64,000 nucleotides of DNA from Rhodocyclaceae bacterium (GTDB taxonomy: Bacteria; Pseudomonadota; Gammaproteobacteria; Burkholderiales; Rhodocyclaceae): NCBI GenBank assembly GCA_023383815.1, contig JAHDYG010000019.1, positions 1-64,000 of the forward strand, written 5' to 3'. Position numbers and translations under genes: made by a program. Every line of letters starts with the position of its first letter. The first letter of the stretch is position 1. Shown piece after piece: positions 63,053-64,000 of this stretch. The notes beneath the pieces are model-generated. The model made no database searches. It saw only the letters and a list, made by a program, of their open reading frames with translations, and had not been told where the DNA came from.

Positions 63053-64000
63053 ATGCAGCAATCGAAGCCCCGGGTTCAGAGCCCGAGACCCAAGCAACTC
63101 GCAATCATCATCGGGCTGGCGCTGCTCGGCCCGCTATCGGCGGTCAGCGCGCAGGAAACCGAGCTTCGCAGCGTCGTCGTCAGCGGTTCGGCGATCGGGG
63201 ATCGCTTCGAGTCGGAGCGGCGCAGCCCCGCCAGTTCGACGCTGATCACCGGCGAGCAGGTCGAGCAGACGCGGCCCACGAGCATCATCGATGTCCTGCG
63301 CGCGGTTCCCGGTCTGACGGTCGATGAGCGGGGCGGCCCGGACGGCATCAAGATCCGCTTGCGCGGCGTGGATAACCAGCGCTTCATGAGCGAAAAGCCG
63401 GGTGTGGCGATCGTCATCGACGGGGTTCCGGTCTTCGAGCGCACCGGCAGGGTGAACATCGATCTGGACAACATCGAGAGCATCCGGGTCGTCAAGGGCG
63501 GAGCCTCGTACCTGTACGGGGAGGACGCGCTGTCCGGCGCGGTCATCATCACAACCAAGCGGGGCGCCCGTCACGACGGAGTCACCGTCGAGCATGATCG
63601 TGGGTCGTACGGCTATCAACGCTCCTACCTGAAGGCGGGGGGCTCGGGTGAGCGGTTCGGCGGCCACGTGCAGGTTTCGCACCGCGAGATGGACGACTAC
63701 TACGCGCTGGCGAACAGTCATGCGAAGACGCTTGCGGGCAACCTCCAGTGGTTCATCGACGACGACAGCGATCTGACCTTCGGGTTTGAGCAATCCGATC
63801 GTTTTCGGGATCGTGAAGGGTCCGTGGTGGGCGCGACCCGGGCGAAGAATGATCCGAAGGGCGAACTCGAAGGGCGCGGCCGGACGCGCAACTTCGACAT
63901 CGCGCTGCAGCGGATGAACCTCACCTATTCGAACGATTTTTCCAGTACCGGCAACCTGCTTGCGGTGGCCTACCAGTTCGATGACAAGACTGATTTCTGG
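63053..64000 (+). CDS. TonB-dependent receptor, 5' part (runs off window)
   Basis: At least 316 codons, open to the window end. A signal peptide MQQSKPRVQSPRPKQLAIII... ends after SAVSAQ; plug domain with SVVVSGSAIGDRF (TonB box region), TSIIDVLRAVPGLTVDERGGPDGIKIRLRG, VAIVIDGVPVFERTG and VVKGGASYLYGEDALSGAVIITTKRG. Barrel strands begin with YGYQRSYLKAGGS. ATG at 63053 follows AAGGGAG. Substrate unknown; shares the locus with copper genes. Confidence 0.92.
   Translation, partial: MQQSKPRVQSPRPKQLAIIIGLALLGPLSAVSAQETELRSVVVSGSAIGDRFESERRSPASSTLITGEQVEQTRPTSIIDVLRAVPGLTVDERGGPDGIKIRLRGVDNQRFMSEKPGVAIVIDGVPVFERTGRVNIDLDNIESIRVVKGGASYLYGEDALSGAVIITTKRGARHDGVTVEHDRGSYGYQRSYLKAGGSGERFGGHVQVSHREMDDYYALANSHAKTLAGNLQWFIDDDSDLTFGFEQSDRFRDREGSVVGATRAKNDPKGELEGRGRTRNFDIALQRMNLTYSNDFSSTGNLLAVAYQFDDKTDFW

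Overview
The window is a high-GC proteobacterial chromosome segment. Gene content and order (rho next to trxA, an ilvBN attenuation leader, murJ/rpsT/DUF3579/argD adjacency, an EPS-associated MarR regulator, an NnrS/DUF59/FmdE-like nitric-oxide-response operon) point to a betaproteobacterium, most likely Rhodocyclales (Thauera/Azoarcus/Zoogloea-like). That placement is inferred from recognised families, not from a database search. I see no insertion sequences, phage genes, CRISPR arrays or rRNA; the only tRNA is a 3' fragment of tRNA-Asp at the left edge.

Region 1 (1-10.3 kb) is core metabolism: 3-hydroxybutyryl-CoA dehydrogenase, rho and trxA, a 7Fe-8S ferredoxin, a CBS-domain protein, a fatty-acyl-CoA ligase with an attenuator-like hairpin in front of it, and ilvBN preceded by a 27-residue leader peptide and an intrinsic terminator. 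A leftward three-gene operon (DUF59, nnrS, FmdE-like) has a sigma70-type promoter overlapped by an NsrR-like site.

Region 2 (10.7-40.5 kb) is a 30-kb exopolysaccharide/O-antigen-type locus of the Wzx/Wzy plus BY-kinase kind. It starts with an EPS-associated MarR regulator, then UDP-GlcNAc 4-epimerase and UDP-GalNAc dehydrogenase (a route to UDP-GalNAcA), a methyltransferase, flippase, polymerase, GT4 glycosyltransferases, an AsnB-type amidotransferase, the WbpG/HisH/HisF nitrogen-insertion trio, a fused MDR-Gfo/Idh oxidoreductase, a second methyltransferase, UDP-GlcNAc 2-epimerase, a heparinase II/III-like protein, an initiating WecA-like transferase and an O-antigen-ligase-like protein. After a secreted FecR-like protein on the opposite strand come a PHP-type tyrosine phosphatase, an outer-membrane export protein, a Wzc-like tyrosine autokinase and a J-domain/TM/NTF2-like protein. 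The gene set predicts a uronic-acid polymer carrying amide and possibly acetamidino groups.

Region 3 (40.5-54.5 kb) is housekeeping: murJ, rpsT, DUF3579, argD-argF-argG, DUF2788, ppnP, YajQ, a YjfB-like peptide, an M23 peptidase with a TM coiled-coil protein and a bactofilin, and purL.

Region 4 (54.7-64 kb) looks like a copper-handling and TonB-energised uptake locus: SCO1, PCu(A)C, DUF2946, TonB, a TonB-dependent receptor, a sialidase-fold protein with CxCC and CPHHG motifs, a thioredoxin-fold protein, ExbB, ExbD, a second DUF2946 and a second TonB-dependent receptor cut by the window edge. Its promoter carries an FNR-like dyad centred about 40.5 bp upstream of the predicted start, suggesting anaerobic activation. 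This locus and the EPS modification module are the best candidates for under-described biology.
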